From Grimontia hollisae CIP 101886 (GTDB lineage Bacteria > Pseudomonadota > Gammaproteobacteria > Enterobacterales > Vibrionaceae), in contig NZ_ADAQ01000013.1 of the NCBI RefSeq assembly GCF_000176515.1, positions 397,361 to 461,360 of the forward strand: DNA of 64,000 bases. Reading direction: 5' to 3'. Position 1 is the stretch's first letter, and each line of letters starts with the position of its first letter. The notes under the pieces were generated by a model that had not been told where the DNA came from, ran no database searches, and worked only from the letters and a program-made list of their open reading frames with translations. Made by a program: the position numbers and the translations under genes. Below, in pieces: positions 1 to 9,819 of this stretch.

Positions 1-2408
1 TTATTCACTAACTGACTCGCATCGAAAAATGGCATAAAGACCAGACCTTGTGGCACGCGGTTTCTTCCCCGGGTTTCAACGTGCGTCGCCACTTCCCCCC
101 GGCGGGAGATCACTTTCACAACATCGCCACGGCGTAACCCACGTTTCTTAGCATCAAGAGGATGCATATAAACAACAGCGTCAGGGAACGCTTTATAGAG
201 CTCAGGAACGCGCCGCGTCATCGTGCCAGTATGCCAGTGTTCAAGCACCCGGCCGGTTGACAGCCACAAGTCAAATTCCTCGTCTGGTGATTCAGCCGCA
301 GGTTCGTAAGGCAGTGCGAAGATAACCGCTTTTTTATCCGGCTTACCGTAGAAAGCAAACCCTTCCCCGGCTTGCACATACGGATCATGACCTTCCGAAT
401 AACGCCATAAGGTCTCTTTGCCATCCACCACTGGCCAACGGAGGCCTCGTGCCTGGTGGTACATATCAAACGGCGCTAAATCATGCGCTTTACCGCGTCC
501 AAACGTCGCGTATTCTTCGAACAAGCCTTTTTGGATGTAGAAGCCCGCTGTGCGCGCATCATCATTCAGTCGATCAGATGGGATTTCGTCCAGTTTGAAC
601 CGGTCAACCTGACCGTTTGCAAATAAGATATCGAACAAGGTCTTATCCTTGTATTCCGGCACCTTCGCCACTAACTCAGCAGGCCATACCTCACCGACTT
701 TGATGCGTTTAGACAACTCAACAATTTGCCAAAGGTCAGATTTCGCTTCACCTGGTGCTTTAATTTGTTGATACCAGAACTGGGTGCGTCGTTCTGCATT
801 ACCGTATGCACCTTCTTTTTCTACCCACATCGCTGTTGGCAGAATAAGGTCTGACGCCATAGCAGTAACCGTTGGGTAAGGATCGGACGTAATGATGAAG
901 TTGCGGGGATCGCGATACCCCGGCAAACGTTCTTCGTTAATGTTCGGGCCCGCTTGCATGTTGTTGTTACACATCACCCAGTACACGTTCAGCTTGCCAT
1001 CTTTCAGCATGCGATCCTGCAATACTGCGTGGTACCCCGGCTTGGGTGGAATGGTGCCTTCTGGCAGTTTCCAGATTTTTTCTGCCATTGCCCGGTGTTT
1101 CGGGTTTGCCACCACCATGTCTGCTGGCAGGCGATGTGCAAATGTACCGACTTCACGCGCTGTACCACACGCGGAGGGTTGACCGGTCAAAGAGAAAGGA
1201 CCACATCCCGGCTTGGAGATTTTGCCGGTCAGCAAGTGAATGTTGTAAACGAGGTTGTTACACCACACGCCACGGGTATGCTGGTTAAAGCCCATTGTCC
1301 AGTAAGAAACCACGTTGACTTTAGGATCGGCATACAACTCAGCCAGCGCGATCAACTGATCTTCTGGCACACCAGACAGTTTGGAGACAGACTCAACATC
1401 ATAATCAGCGACAAATTTAGCGAAGGCATCAAAATCAATTTCTTCAGACGCACCGCTGCCTGCATTCTTGGCTTTTTTCTCAAGCTCATGGGTCGGTCTC
1501 AGACCATAACCGATATCGGTCGCGCCCTTGCGGAAATTGACGTGTTTTTCAATGAATGATTTATCAACTTTGTCGTTTTGAATGATGTAGTTGGCGATAA
1601 AATTGAGAATGGCAAGATCAGTCTGCGGCGTGAAAATTATCCCGTTATCTGCCAGTTCGAAGCTGCGGTGTTCGAAGGTGGAAAGTACGGCGACTTTTAC
1701 GTGCTCGGAAGACAAACGGCGGTCGGTCAGGCGTGACCAAAGGATCGGATGCATTTCTGCCATGTTTGATCCCCAAAGGACAAACGCATCTGCATGCTCA
1801 AGGTCATCGTAACATCCCATCGGTTCATCCATACCAAACGTACGCATGAAACCCACCACCGCTGACGCCATACAGTGACGTGCATTCGGGTCGATATTAT
1901 TTGACAGGAAACCAGCCTTCATTAATTTTGCTGCGGCATAACCTTCCCAAACTGTCCATTGTCCTGAACCAAACATACCCACTGTTGTTGGGCCATTGGT
2001 TTGAATGGCGGTTTTAAACTTTTCCGCCATGATGTCCAGCGCTTCATCCCAGCTGACGGGTGTGAACTCACCTTCTTTGTCATACACACCATTTTTCTTA
2101 CGAAGCAATGGTTGTGTCAGACGATCCTTCCCGTACATGATCTTCGGCAAAAAGTAGCCTTTGATACAGTTCAAACCGCGGTTTACCGGGGCTTCTGGAT
2201 CCCCTTGAGATGCCACCACTCGACCATTCTGGGTACCGACCAAAATGCCACAACCTGTACCGCAAAACCGGCAAGGCGCTTTGTCCCATTTGACTTCATT
2301 ATCTGCACCCGCAGCCTGAGCAATAGACACAGGCAGCGTGATCCCCGCAGCACTTGCTGCTGCTGCTGCTGCGTTAGCCTTTAAAAAATTTCGTCTTGTC
2401 AGGGTCAT
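1..2408 (-). CDS. napA: Periplasmic nitrate reductase catalytic subunit NapA (C-terminus cut by window edge)
   Basis: NapA reduces nitrate to nitrite in the periplasm using a bis-MGD molybdenum cofactor and one [4Fe-4S] cluster. The visible part is 802 codons. It starts with a twin-arginine signal ([10 protein letters not shown]), followed by an alanine tract, and then the cluster motif beginning CRFCGTGC. Reading runs off the left edge at ...[11 protein letters not shown]; NapA proteins are about 830 residues, so roughly the last 25 are missing. The ATG overlaps the napD stop as ATGA, indicating translational coupling. Electron-transfer subunits NapB and NapC would be expected beyond the edge, as in Vibrio napFDABC. 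The family assignment is secure. Confidence 0.97.
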   Translation of the reverse strand, partial: MTLTRRNFLKANAAAAAASAAGITLPVSIAQAAGADNEVKWDKAPCRFCGTGCGILVGTQNGRVVASQGDPEAPVNRGLNCIKGYFLPKIMYGKDRLTQPLLRKKNGVYDKEGEFTPVSWDEALDIMAEKFKTAIQTNGPTTVGMFGSGQWTVWEGYAAAKLMKAGFLSNNIDPNARHCMASAVVGFMRTFGMDEPMGCYDDLEHADAFVLWGSNMAEMHPILWSRLTDRRLSSEHVKVAVLSTFEHRSFELADNGIIFTPQTDLAILNFIANYIIQNDKVDKSFIEKHVNFRKGATDIGYGLRPTHELEKKAKNAGSGASEEIDFDAFAKFVADYDVESVSKLSGVPEDQLIALAELYADPKVNVVSYWTMGFNQHTRGVWCNNLVYNIHLLTGKISKPGCGPFSLTGQPSACGTAREVGTFAHRLPADMVVANPKHRAMAEKIWKLPEGTIPPKPGYHAVLQDRMLKDGKLNVYWVMCNNNMQAGPNINEERLPGYRDPRNFIITSDPYPTVTAMASDLILPTAMWVEKEGAYGNAERRTQFWYQQIKAPGEAKSDLWQIVELSKRIKVGEVWPAELVAKVPEYKDKTLFDILFANGQVDRFKLDEIPSDRLNDDARTAGFYIQKGLFEEYATFGRGKAHDLAPFDMYHQARGLRWPVVDGKETLWRYSEGHDPYVQAGEGFAFYGKPDKKAVIFALPYEPAAESPDEEFDLWLSTGRVLEHWHTGTMTRRVPELYKAFPDAVVYMHPLDAKKRGLRRGDVVKVISRRGEVATHVETRGRNRVPQGLVFMPFFDASQLVN
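2355..2372. repeat. Six-unit TGC trinucleotide tract in the napA signal-peptide region
   Basis: Six consecutive TGC units on the plus strand read as GCA alanine codons in the NapA Tat signal peptide, giving an alanine run in the hydrophobic core. The tract is in frame, so slippage would change signal length without breaking the gene. Confidence 0.6.
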
Positions 2409-2680
2409 CTTCCCACTCCTTCCAACGTCAGTTCAGGTTCTTCTTCCTCGACCTGATGAAACACAAGTGTCGCGGCCAATACTCCCGGCAGCGCCTTAAT
2501 TTCTTCAAACTTTTCCAACAAGCCGCCACGGCTTGTACCCTCAATAACAACAACCAGCTTTCCTACTTCATTTGATGCAGGCACTTCTGCGCCTGGGATT
2601 TTTTCAATCCTTTCAATGACACTGCCCATTTGGTCAGCTACCGTGTGGACGATGAGGCTGCTTACGTGATATTCATTCAT
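2405..2680 (-). CDS. napD: NapD, cytoplasmic chaperone for NapA maturation
   Basis: NapD binds the NapA Tat signal peptide and controls its maturation and export. The protein has 91 residues, begins [12 protein letters not shown] and has the small ferredoxin-like fold sequence expected of NapD. A longer reading frame extends upstream, but it lies inside napF, and the start at 2680 matches family length. The gene overlaps the end of napF by a few bases and the start of napA by four (ATGA), so the three genes are translated as a tight unit. Confidence 0.93.
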   Translation of the reverse strand: MNEYHVSSLIVHTVADQMGSVIERIEKIPGAEVPASNEVGKLVVVIEGTSRGGLLEKFEEIKALPGVLAATLVFHQVEEEEPELTLEGVGR

Positions 2681-3158
2681 TGCTGATGTTCTCCATGGCA
2701 ATGGCATTGGCAGGGCAAGGCGCAATGCAAGCACCGCACCCTGTGCAGTCCTGTAGATTTAACGTAGGTTGGGCAACCTGACCCAGCGTGAGTTGAAACT
2801 TTATTGCGCGGGTTTCACAGGCATCAGAGCAACTTCTGCACTCGACGCCATTTCGTGTCAGGCATTGGTCGTTGATAGTGGCAATCAGATCCCAGGGCTT
2901 GGCAGATTCATCCTTAAACAGCGGCTCTGGACACTTCTCTGCGCAGGCATAACAGAAGGTGCATTCGCCCCGGCCAAAGTCGATAGTAGGAAAGCCGCCA
3001 TCACCACTGACAATCACGTTTGCTTCGCATTCGCGAATGCAATCGCCACAACGGGTGCATTGATCGGTGAAACTTTCCCAGTCTGCAATCCAAGGTAAAG
3101 GGTTTACTCTGGTCTTGGCTTTGCTTCTTAGAAAAAACCGACGGCGTGTGTCGACCAT
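2673..3158 (-). CDS. napF: NapF, cytoplasmic ferredoxin-type protein of the Nap system
   Basis: NapF is an iron-sulphur protein that interacts with NapA in the cytoplasm and is linked to its maturation. The 161-residue sequence carries cysteine clusters for several [4Fe-4S] centres: CTRCGDCIRECE, CTFCYACAEKCP, a CRSCSDAC segment and CTGCGACIAPCP. It is the first gene of napFDA, reading leftward, and its promoter region is shared with the divergent narQ. The N-terminus is basic, without a secretion signal, consistent with a cytoplasmic role. Confidence 0.93.
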   Translation of the reverse strand: MVDTRRRFFLRSKAKTRVNPLPWIADWESFTDQCTRCGDCIRECEANVIVSGDGGFPTIDFGRGECTFCYACAEKCPEPLFKDESAKPWDLIATINDQCLTRNGVECRSCSDACETRAIKFQLTLGQVAQPTLNLQDCTGCGACIAPCPANAIAMENISNE

Positions 3159-3228
3159 AAGTAACCAATAACTAAAGGTAATAAGGTTTAAGTATGGTCA
3201 AGTTAGGAAGATTTGTGAGATGCATATA

Positions 3229-3244
3229 TACCTCTTAGGGGGTA
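3229..3244. promoter_or_regulatory. NarP/NarL-type 7-2-7 heptamer pair
   Basis: TACCTCT and GGGGGTA are arranged as an inverted pair with a 2-bp spacer (TA). The first heptamer fits the NarL/NarP consensus TACYYMT fully, and the second differs from its reverse complement at one base. NarP is known to require the 7-2-7 arrangement. The site lies about 78 bp upstream of napF, and narP itself is encoded just to the right. Binding is inferred. Confidence 0.7.
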
Positions 3245-3258
3245 TATAATGGGTGATA

Positions 3259-3272
3259 TTGCGCCAGATCAA
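3259..3272. promoter_or_regulatory. Possible FNR site upstream of napF
   Basis: TTGCG-CCAG-ATCAA matches the FNR consensus TTGAT-N4-ATCAA at 8 of 10 defined positions. It lies 29 bp further from napF than the NarP heptamer pair, the same order as in E. coli napF where FNR sits distal to NarP. It overlaps the left arm of the larger palindrome at 3264-3290. Confidence 0.35.
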
Positions 3273-3290
3273 TTTATTAGATTGATCTGG
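3264..3290. repeat. Perfect inverted repeat upstream of narQ
   Basis: Arms CCAGATCAAT and ATTGATCTGG are perfect 10-bp complements around a 7-base centre. The repeat lies 40 bp upstream of the chosen narQ ATG. No T-run follows, so it is not an obvious terminator. It could be an operator or a leader hairpin. Confidence 0.6.
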
Positions 3291-3329
3291 TTCACATTAT
3301 TAAATCAAAATAGCAAGCCTGATTGGAAC

Positions 3330-5033
3330 ATGACCGACCCGATTAAAAATATTATCGTTAAACAATCTGTTACCACTATCGTTGCCCGCTCACTGATAGG
3401 GATCCTGTTCCTTGCCGTCATTATCACGGGTTTTGCGATTTTTACGCTGGCATCCAGCCTGAATGATGCCGCTGCAATCAATACGTCAGGTTCACTGCGC
3501 ATGCAAAGTTACCGTATGGCTTACGACATTGTATTAGCCCCCTCTCGCCTGCCCGGACATATTGATAACTTCGAACAGTCATTACTGGCACCAGAGCTCC
3601 GTATTCTTGATAACTTCGCTGTGCCTGATGAAATCCGCGAAAGGTACCACTCTCTCATTGAGCGCTGGATAAAGCTGCGTCCGGAGCTTGAAAGCGATGA
3701 CAGAGCGTTTTATATCGAACAGGTTGGTTTGTTCGTGAACGATATTGATAGGTTTGTTTTCGCCTTGCAACAACACTCTGAGAACAAGCTTCAAGTGTTG
3801 GCGATGGTTGGCAGCGGTGGACTGGGCCTGATTCTGGCATTAGTACTTTTCTTGATCCAGTACACCCAAAGACGCATTGTTTTCCCGCTCAATATGCTGG
3901 TGAAAGCGAGCCAGCAAATCCAAAACCGAGAGTTCGATGCCGAGTTGCCGCCCGCCAGAAATAATGAACTGGGTGTTCTGTCAAACAGCTTTGCCCTGAT
4001 GGCGAGTGAGTTGAAAGGCCTTTATGCCGACCTTGAACACAAAATCACAACAAAAACCCAAAAACTCACCAAAGCTAACCAATCATTGAACATTCTTTAC
4101 GATTGCTCCAAACAGCTTTCCTCTACTTTCCTGAACCGCGAAAGTTTTGAAAGAATGCTGGCCATCACCCTTAACGCAGATGGCGTCAAGGCACTGAGCC
4201 TTCAGGCGCATAACAAAAACCAGTCAGATTGGGAGATAGCTGCCGGTTTTCCCGAGGGGGGTGAGTGGTTTGAACTGCCGTTGATCCTGGATGGCGAATC
4301 ATTCGGCACACTAAAATGGCAGGGCAACCCGGATATTGTCGACAATAACCTGCTTTCCAACCTGGCGTCGATTCTCGCCCGTGGCGTGTATTACAACCAT
4401 GCCCAGAAGCAGGCCATGCACCTTGCCGTGATGGAAGAACGTGCCACCCTTGCTCGGGAACTGCATGATTCCATCGCCCAGTCATTGTCGTACCTTAAAA
4501 TACAAACCAGTTTACTTAAACGTCACCTCAAACTAATCAATGCACCGGATTGCAACGACATCGCCCATGATATTAGCAAACAGTTACGCATTGCCTATGA
4601 CCAATTAAGGGAGCTCCTGACAGCATTCCGGCTTTCCCTCTCTCACGGGGATTTTGGCCTGGCCTTGCATGAAATGATTGAAACTCTGCAAGGACAAACA
4701 ACAGCGACACTGACGGTTTCTTCGGATTTAGATACTCTTTCTATGGATGCCCAGCGGCAAATGCACATTCTTCAAATTATTCGTGAAGCCTGCTCCAACG
4801 CGATTAAGCATGCCAAGGCTGAACATATTACTGTCCGCTGCTTCCAGCACTCTCACCAGGCACGTGTCGACATCACTGACGATGGCGTTGGTTTTTCACT
4901 TATTGAGGAAAAACCTGACCATTATGGCTTGAATATTATGCAGGAGCGCTCATCCATGCTGGGAGGAGACCTGAAAATCACGACGGCACCAGAGAAGGGG
5001 TGCCAGGTAACCCTGACATTTGACCTTGACTAG
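3330..5033 (+). CDS. narQ: Nitrate/nitrite sensor histidine kinase NarQ
   Basis: NarQ senses periplasmic nitrate and nitrite and phosphorylates NarP. The protein has 567 residues from the chosen ATG. A transmembrane segment at about residues 18-42 is followed by the ligand-binding P-box (N-T-S-G-S-L-R-M-Q-S-Y-R-M), a second membrane segment and HAMP linker, a cysteine-bearing central region, a HisKA_3 dimerisation box (ARELHDSIAQ, phospho-His in ELHDS) and a C-terminal HATPase with DDGVGF. An upstream in-frame ATG at 3249 would add 27 residues unlike the family and encode across the palindrome at 3264-3290, so I prefer 3330. It is divergent from napF and followed closely by narP. Confidence 0.93.
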   Translation: MTDPIKNIIVKQSVTTIVARSLIGILFLAVIITGFAIFTLASSLNDAAAINTSGSLRMQSYRMAYDIVLAPSRLPGHIDNFEQSLLAPELRILDNFAVPDEIRERYHSLIERWIKLRPELESDDRAFYIEQVGLFVNDIDRFVFALQQHSENKLQVLAMVGSGGLGLILALVLFLIQYTQRRIVFPLNMLVKASQQIQNREFDAELPPARNNELGVLSNSFALMASELKGLYADLEHKITTKTQKLTKANQSLNILYDCSKQLSSTFLNRESFERMLAITLNADGVKALSLQAHNKNQSDWEIAAGFPEGGEWFELPLILDGESFGTLKWQGNPDIVDNNLLSNLASILARGVYYNHAQKQAMHLAVMEERATLARELHDSIAQSLSYLKIQTSLLKRHLKLINAPDCNDIAHDISKQLRIAYDQLRELLTAFRLSLSHGDFGLALHEMIETLQGQTTATLTVSSDLDTLSMDAQRQMHILQIIREACSNAIKHAKAEHITVRCFQHSHQARVDITDDGVGFSLIEEKPDHYGLNIMQERSSMLGGDLKITTAPEKGCQVTLTFDLD

Positions 5034-5066
5034 GGGCTATTGCCCCCAATACGGAGATGTAACCTG

Positions 5067-5696
5067 ATGACAAGCTGGAATGTCCTGTTGGTTGATGACC
5101 ATCCCTTAATGAGAAAAGGTCTCAGCCAATTGTTGAAATATGAGCCCGAGTTCTCTTTCCTGACAGAAGTCAGCAACGGAACAGATGCCATCGCAGAAGC
5201 CTCACGCAACGAACCGGATCTGATTATTCTGGATCTCAACATGAAAGGCTTGTCTGGGTTGGATACCCTAAAAGCACTCAGGAGTGATGGCTGTACGGCA
5301 GTGATTGTGATCCTGACGGTGTCTGACAGCCCCAGCGACATTCATGCCATTGTTCAGGCCGGTGCAGACGGTTACTTGCTCAAAGACAGTGAGCCTGAAG
5401 AGCTGGTGATGCAATTGAAATCCGCCATGACCGGAGAAAAAGCCTACAGCGAACAGGTCCGCACGTATCTTGAAAAGAGCCGAGACCACACCTCTCCCCT
5501 CAGTGTACTGACTGAACGGGAGCGACAGATACTCCGCCTGGTCGCTAAGGGGCTTCGCAACAAACAGATTGCCGAAACACTCTATATCTCTGAAGCCACG
5601 GTGAAAGTGCATTTAAAGAACTTATTGAAAAAGCTGGGTGTGGAATCCCGTGTCGCGGCAACAGTGTTGTACCTTGAACATGAGCCCAACGGCTAG
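5067..5696 (+). CDS. narP: Nitrate/nitrite response regulator NarP
   Basis: A 209-residue NarL/FixJ-type regulator, partner of NarQ. The receiver domain has the acidic pocket at residues 10-11 and phospho-acceptor Asp56 (DLIILDLNMKG). The LuxR-type helix-turn-helix (TERERQILRLVAKGLRNKQI...) occupies the C-terminal third. The ATG at 5067 starts the family-typical MTSWNVLLVDDH; an in-frame ATG at 5040 adds nine unrelated residues. It sits 33 bp after narQ. Its adjacency to napFDA and the NarP-type site upstream of napF point to control of nitrate respiration. Confidence 0.92.
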   Translation: MTSWNVLLVDDHPLMRKGLSQLLKYEPEFSFLTEVSNGTDAIAEASRNEPDLIILDLNMKGLSGLDTLKALRSDGCTAVIVILTVSDSPSDIHAIVQAGADGYLLKDSEPEELVMQLKSAMTGEKAYSEQVRTYLEKSRDHTSPLSVLTERERQILRLVAKGLRNKQIAETLYISEATVKVHLKNLLKKLGVESRVAATVLYLEHEPNG

Positions 5697-5705
5697 CAAA
5701 AAACA

Positions 5706-5735
5706 AAGGGCGACCCGCAGTGGTCGCCCTTCTTA
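5706..5735. terminator. Bidirectional terminator between narP and the peptide transporter
   Basis: Stem AAGGGCGACC / GGTCGCCCTT around a short loop is followed by a T-rich run on the plus strand. On the minus strand the stem is followed by TTTGTTTTTTG. It can serve both convergent units. Confidence 0.8.
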
Positions 5736-5807
5736 TTCTTGAGAGGATAACGGCAAATATGCCACTCAATGCACATATATCTGCACATATTGCTTACTGG
5801 ATAACTC

Positions 5808-7205
5808 CTAAACTGCGGAAGCCGTTTTTTCAGGCAATGTTTCGTCAGTGTTTTGTTGGTTTCCTTCCGCACCATGCATCCAGCTCACCAATTTGTTCGA
5901 ACATGCTATCAACGACACGCCAGCAATGGCTGCGGTAGCTGCTATTCCACCAAAAATAGCAAGAGGGCCGGCATCTGACACATGGCTACCGATAAAGCCT
6001 GCCACATAGTTAGCCACGGCGTTGGCACAGAACCAGGTTCCCATCATCACTGACATCAAGCGAAGCGGTGCCAGTTTTGTGATCAGCGACAATCCGATTG
6101 GGGACAAACACAGTTCACCGAGGGTGTGGAAGAAATACGCCCCAACCAGCCACCACATCGACGCCTTTGCTGCCATGTCGCCCCCTTGCTGCATGACTGC
6201 ACCGACCATACATACAAAACCCAGGGACAGGAAACCCATAGCCATAGCAAATTTAATCGGTGAGCTGGGTTCATTTGCTCCTAAGCGTCGCCAGCATACC
6301 GCCAACACTGGTGCAAAAATAATAATGAACATCGGGTTCAACGACTGAAACCAGGCCGCAGGCACTTCAAAGCTGCCCAGCATACGATCGGTGTATTCCT
6401 GAGAGTAAATGTTCATCAGGCCACCAGCCTGCTCGAAACCAGCCCAGAAGATGATCACAAACAAGCTCATCACCACAATCACCTTCAGGCGATCACGTTC
6501 AACCTTCGTCAGTGGTTGTTTCTTATTGGCTCCCAGTTTGTTCATGTGTGCTTTTGCTGCGGGCTCAATACCGATATCACCCAAAAGACGGTTGGCAAAA
6601 GCCAACTGGATCACCAAAGACAGTAACATACCGATACCAGCAGACAGAAAGCCCGCTTTCCAGCCATAATGCATGGAAACCGTACCGGCGATAATACCTG
6701 CCAGCAACGACCCCAGATTGATCCCCATATAGAAGATGGTAAATGCTCCATCACGGCGGTTATCTCCGTCGCTGTAGAGCTGACCAACCATGGTCGAAAT
6801 ATTCGGCTTGAACAAGCCGTTACCGATAATGAGAAACACAAGGCCCACATAAAATGCCTGTAACTCGAATGGGTCGATAACGCTATTTGGCAACGCCAGT
6901 GTAAATTGACCGATTGCCATCAATGCACCACCGGCAATGATAGATCGACGCTGTCCAAGGAAATTGTCAGCGACCCATCCTCCCAGCACCGGAGTCAGGT
7001 AGACCAATCCTGTATAAATACCATAAAGATTCAACGCATCCTGGGTTGTCCATCCCAGACCGCCATTGATAGTTTTATCTGTGAGGTAAAGCACCAAGAT
7101 GGCGCGCATTGCATAGAAGGAGAAACGTTCCCATAACTCTGTACCGCAGAGAAGGAACAGACCGCGAGGGTGCCCCAGCCAATCAGACTGTCTGTTTACA
7201 TTCAT
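5808..7205 (-). CDS. Proton-dependent oligopeptide transporter, POT/PTR2 family (Dtp-like)
   Basis: An inner-membrane proton-coupled di/tripeptide symporter of 465 residues. The N-terminal signature GTELWERFSFYAMRAILVLYL contains the ExxERFxYY-type proton-coupling motif in helix 1, slightly altered (ELWERFSFY). The family motif around FYMGINLGSLLAGIIAG is also present, and about 12 or more hydrophobic helices fill the rest. A GGCGG-rich Shine-Dalgarno lies upstream of the ATG. It is closest in type to E. coli DtpA/DtpB, but I cannot choose between paralogues. It is transcribed alone, convergent to narP. Confidence 0.9.
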   Translation of the reverse strand: MNVNRQSDWLGHPRGLFLLCGTELWERFSFYAMRAILVLYLTDKTINGGLGWTTQDALNLYGIYTGLVYLTPVLGGWVADNFLGQRRSIIAGGALMAIGQFTLALPNSVIDPFELQAFYVGLVFLIIGNGLFKPNISTMVGQLYSDGDNRRDGAFTIFYMGINLGSLLAGIIAGTVSMHYGWKAGFLSAGIGMLLSLVIQLAFANRLLGDIGIEPAAKAHMNKLGANKKQPLTKVERDRLKVIVVMSLFVIIFWAGFEQAGGLMNIYSQEYTDRMLGSFEVPAAWFQSLNPMFIIIFAPVLAVCWRRLGANEPSSPIKFAMAMGFLSLGFVCMVGAVMQQGGDMAAKASMWWLVGAYFFHTLGELCLSPIGLSLITKLAPLRLMSVMMGTWFCANAVANYVAGFIGSHVSDAGPLAIFGGIAATAAIAGVSLIACSNKLVSWMHGAEGNQQNTDETLPEKTASAV

Positions 7206-7379
7206 GTCGTGTTTACCGCCTTTTTGGATATTCCAGCGGAGGCAACAAGGCCCTCCTTTTCCTGTCAGGCTCCGCTACAAGCGCAACATACTGCTTCAAT
7301 TTGGCTGAGCTCGCAATTACAAAATAAGCAAAATTATCAATTCATGGCTTTCACTGACCTTCATCACATAAATTGGTAA

Positions 7380-7412
7380 TAGAAAAGCAGAAGATCCGGT
7401 TGGATATTCTGC
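7380..7412 (-). terminator. Terminator downstream of emrD
   Basis: Inverted arms GCAGAAGATCC and GGATATTCTGC, with one mismatch and a 4-base loop. Read on the minus strand the hairpin is followed by TTTTCT, just after the emrD stop. Confidence 0.65.
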
Positions 7413-7457
7413 CTTTTCTTGACATAACGGACTTTTCAGCCGGGTTGTATTATCTGA

Positions 7458-8660
7458 CTACGCCGCGACCGTAGTATTCGCTGTTATCTTGTGGCGGCGA
7501 CATAACAGCAGACCCAGTCCAGATACTACCGCCATGGCCAGTAAAATAGCGCCCAGTGAAAATTGATCGCTGACGTTCATCTTTGCTGCCAGTAATGTAA
7601 ACAGGCCAGCAGCCATGTTCTGAACCCCCCCCATTACCGCGCCTGCTGTTCCTGCATGACGTGGAAAAGGTGAAATCGCACCGGTTGTGGCAGCCGGAAA
7701 CAGCAGGCCAGCCCCCATAAAGTAAAGAAAAGCACCGCCAATCAACGTGTCGACAGTGACAGTAACGAAATACCCTGGAACAACAACGGTCAATGCACCC
7801 AATAACAACACCACTGAGCCTACCAGCAGGGTTTTTCCCGCAGACATACGCTGCTCTATCACACTCGACAGCCAAGAGCCCACCATAAAGCCTGGCAAAG
7901 GCAGAACAAACAACACACTGACGGTGGTGGCACTGAGTCCCAGCGTACTGCCTAGCAAGACCCCTGCGGCGGCTTCGAACACGGAAATTCCCGAAAACAC
8001 AGCAATCAAACAAATCAGGTAGCCCTGAAAGCGGCGGTTACTCATGACATGGTGATAGCTTTTCAGTACTGAATCATGCCTGCGCACTTCCGGTGGCAAG
8101 GTTTCCGTGAAATACAGCGACATGATCAGGTAAACCACAGCTGCCAGAACAAACAGGAACACATAGCTTGCCTCCCAGCCGAAACGGGTACTGAGCACCC
8201 CACCGATTACCGGTGCCATCAGGGGCGAGAAAATCAAACCGATACTGACCAAACTGTTCGCTTTGTGCAGGCGGCTACCATCAAAACAATCCCGGGTCAG
8301 GGTTCGCGCCATCGCCCCACCGCAGCCAATACCTAGCCCCTGGATCACAGTACCCAGCAGAAACAGGTTGTAGTTCAGTGCAACCAGGGTAACAACGGTG
8401 CCCAACAAGTAAATGGCAAGCCCGATAAGAATGATCGGCTTACGGCCAAACCGATCAGATAAAGGGCCATAGATAAACTGTGACAAACCATAGGGGATCA
8501 GATAGCAAGCCATCACCGCCTGTAACAACGCTGGCGACACGTTAAAGCTGTCCGCCATCATTGTCATAGAAGGAACATACATGGTCTGTGTCATCTGGCC
8601 GACAGCAACCAAAATGATGATCATGAACAAAATCTTAGAGAGAGGCGTTGATGAAGACAC
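7458..8660 (-). CDS. emrD: Multidrug efflux transporter EmrD (MFS, DHA1)
   Basis: A 12-helix major-facilitator drug/proton antiporter of 400 residues. It closely resembles E. coli EmrD along its length: VAVGQMTQTMYVP in helix 1, YGPLSDRFGRKP (motif A), the GAMARTLTRD segment, and the late stretch GAGLLFPAATTGA. The start is uncertain. GTG at 8660 has AAGGAG eight bases upstream. GTG at 8669, the longest frame, overlaps that Shine-Dalgarno, so I chose 8660. It stands alone and reads leftward. The substrate range cannot be read from sequence. Confidence 0.88.
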   Translation of the reverse strand: MSSSTPLSKILFMIIILVAVGQMTQTMYVPSMTMMADSFNVSPALLQAVMACYLIPYGLSQFIYGPLSDRFGRKPIILIGLAIYLLGTVVTLVALNYNLFLLGTVIQGLGIGCGGAMARTLTRDCFDGSRLHKANSLVSIGLIFSPLMAPVIGGVLSTRFGWEASYVFLFVLAAVVYLIMSLYFTETLPPEVRRHDSVLKSYHHVMSNRRFQGYLICLIAVFSGISVFEAAAGVLLGSTLGLSATTVSVLFVLPLPGFMVGSWLSSVIEQRMSAGKTLLVGSVVLLLGALTVVVPGYFVTVTVDTLIGGAFLYFMGAGLLFPAATTGAISPFPRHAGTAGAVMGGVQNMAAGLFTLLAAKMNVSDQFSLGAILLAMAVVSGLGLLLCRRHKITANTTVAA

Positions 8661-8978
8661 CGACAACACTCCTTACAGCAAGCAATCGTTAAAAATTATT
8701 TATGTGAGGATGTGGTGTAGAAAAGAGAGAATTCACACTTTCAATTATACGGTCTGTTTTGACCTAGAACACCACCCCTAATTTTGCGCAGAGTGTAGTG
8801 TTGAATAACGGTATAAACAACAGAATAAACGTGTTTCAAGCACGATAAGAAATCATAAAAAAGATTAGATTAACTAATGCGAGAACACGTCCATGATTGA
8901 CCTGATTATTCTGCCACGAAACACTGTCCATCATATGGAATAGCACGCCACCAGTGGCGCAGAGGCAATGAAACGTAA
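8661..8978. other. Intergenic region between emrD and ribA
   Basis: An AT-rich gap that would hold the emrD promoter. I see no ORF with a convincing ribosome-binding site. Nothing else is assignable apart from the ribA terminator at its right end. Confidence 0.5.
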
Positions 8979-9001
8979 AAAAGCAGCGACATGCGCTGCT
9001 T
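8979..9001 (-). terminator. Terminator of ribA
   Basis: Stem AGCAGCG / CGCTGCT around ACATG, followed on the minus strand by a run of T residues (TTTTTTACG), shortly after the ribA stop. Confidence 0.85.
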
Positions 9002-9024
9002 TCTACTCCCCCAAAGCCAGTTAT

Positions 9025-9624
9025 TTAATCAAATGACAGCTTGTGCTGACCGTGAGACACTTTCGCTTTCAGGTACATCTTATTGCCCTCTTTCAGGTGA
9101 GCCTGTGTGCCTACTACCGCTTCCAGTTTAATGCCTAACTCCTGGATCTCTTTTATTTTTTTAGGATTGTTGGTAATAAGGCGAATGGTATCGACACCCA
9201 GCGCTTTCAACATGTCGGCCGCATCCTCAAAACTGCGTAAGTCATCCGGGAAGCCAAGATGGTTGTTAGCTTCATAGGTATTCATACCCTGGCTTTGTAG
9301 CTTGTAGGCATCCAGTTTGTTGTATAACCCGATCCCACGCCCTTCCTGACGAAGATAAAGAAGGATACCACCATGCTCACCCATTTTCTGGATGGTTTCT
9401 TCTAACTGTTCTCCGCAATCGCAACGGGAAGAATGAAACACATCGCCGGTGAGGCATTCAGAATGCATTCTAACCAATGGCGCCCCTTGTTGCTGATCGG
9501 CACATTTGAAGATAATAGCAACGTGCTCTTTATCCGAATTCAAACCATCAAACGACAGGATCTCGGCTGGGATCTTACTTCCGACACCCACATTGAAAGA
9601 AACTCTTGCTCTTACTTTTGCCAT
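9025..9624 (-). CDS. ribA: GTP cyclohydrolase II
   Basis: RibA catalyses the first committed step of riboflavin synthesis, opening GTP to 2,5-diamino-6-ribosylamino-4-pyrimidinone phosphate. The 199-residue protein contains the zinc site C-X10-C-X-C ([14 protein letters not shown]), the catalytic segment RQEGRGIGL and the late TNNPKK motif. A frame open to 9705 exists, but [13 protein letters not shown] at 9624 matches family N-termini. It is a stand-alone RibA without a fused RibB domain. It forms a single-gene unit with its own terminator, and I see no FMN riboswitch upstream. Confidence 0.93.
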   Translation of the reverse strand: MAKVRARVSFNVGVGSKIPAEILSFDGLNSDKEHVAIIFKCADQQQGAPLVRMHSECLTGDVFHSSRCDCGEQLEETIQKMGEHGGILLYLRQEGRGIGLYNKLDAYKLQSQGMNTYEANNHLGFPDDLRSFEDAADMLKALGVDTIRLITNNPKKIKEIQELGIKLEAVVGTQAHLKEGNKMYLKAKVSHGQHKLSFD

Positions 9625-9819
9625 CGACTGCAATTCTCTTCTTATTCGGCAGCGGCTGAAGTGTACTGCCTTGTATACCTCAAACACCCCTACCTTGAGG
9701 GGCATACCCGATCCAAGTCTGGGTCACTATCAACATTGTCTGAGTGAAACTGTTATAATATAACATTCCTACCGCTTTGGCGGGCAATCGTAGCAGAAGT
9801 CCAACGACTCGCCAACCTT

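Noticed and set aside
892-2384. Several plus-strand open frames opposite napA
   Set aside because: Shadows of the napA coding sequence on the other strand; no ribosome-binding sites or domains.
3264-3290. Palindrome upstream of narQ as a canonical FNR site
   Set aside because: The half-sites are in the opposite order (ATCAA then TTGAT) and the spacing is wrong for FNR, so only the weaker site at 3259-3272 was kept as FNR-like.
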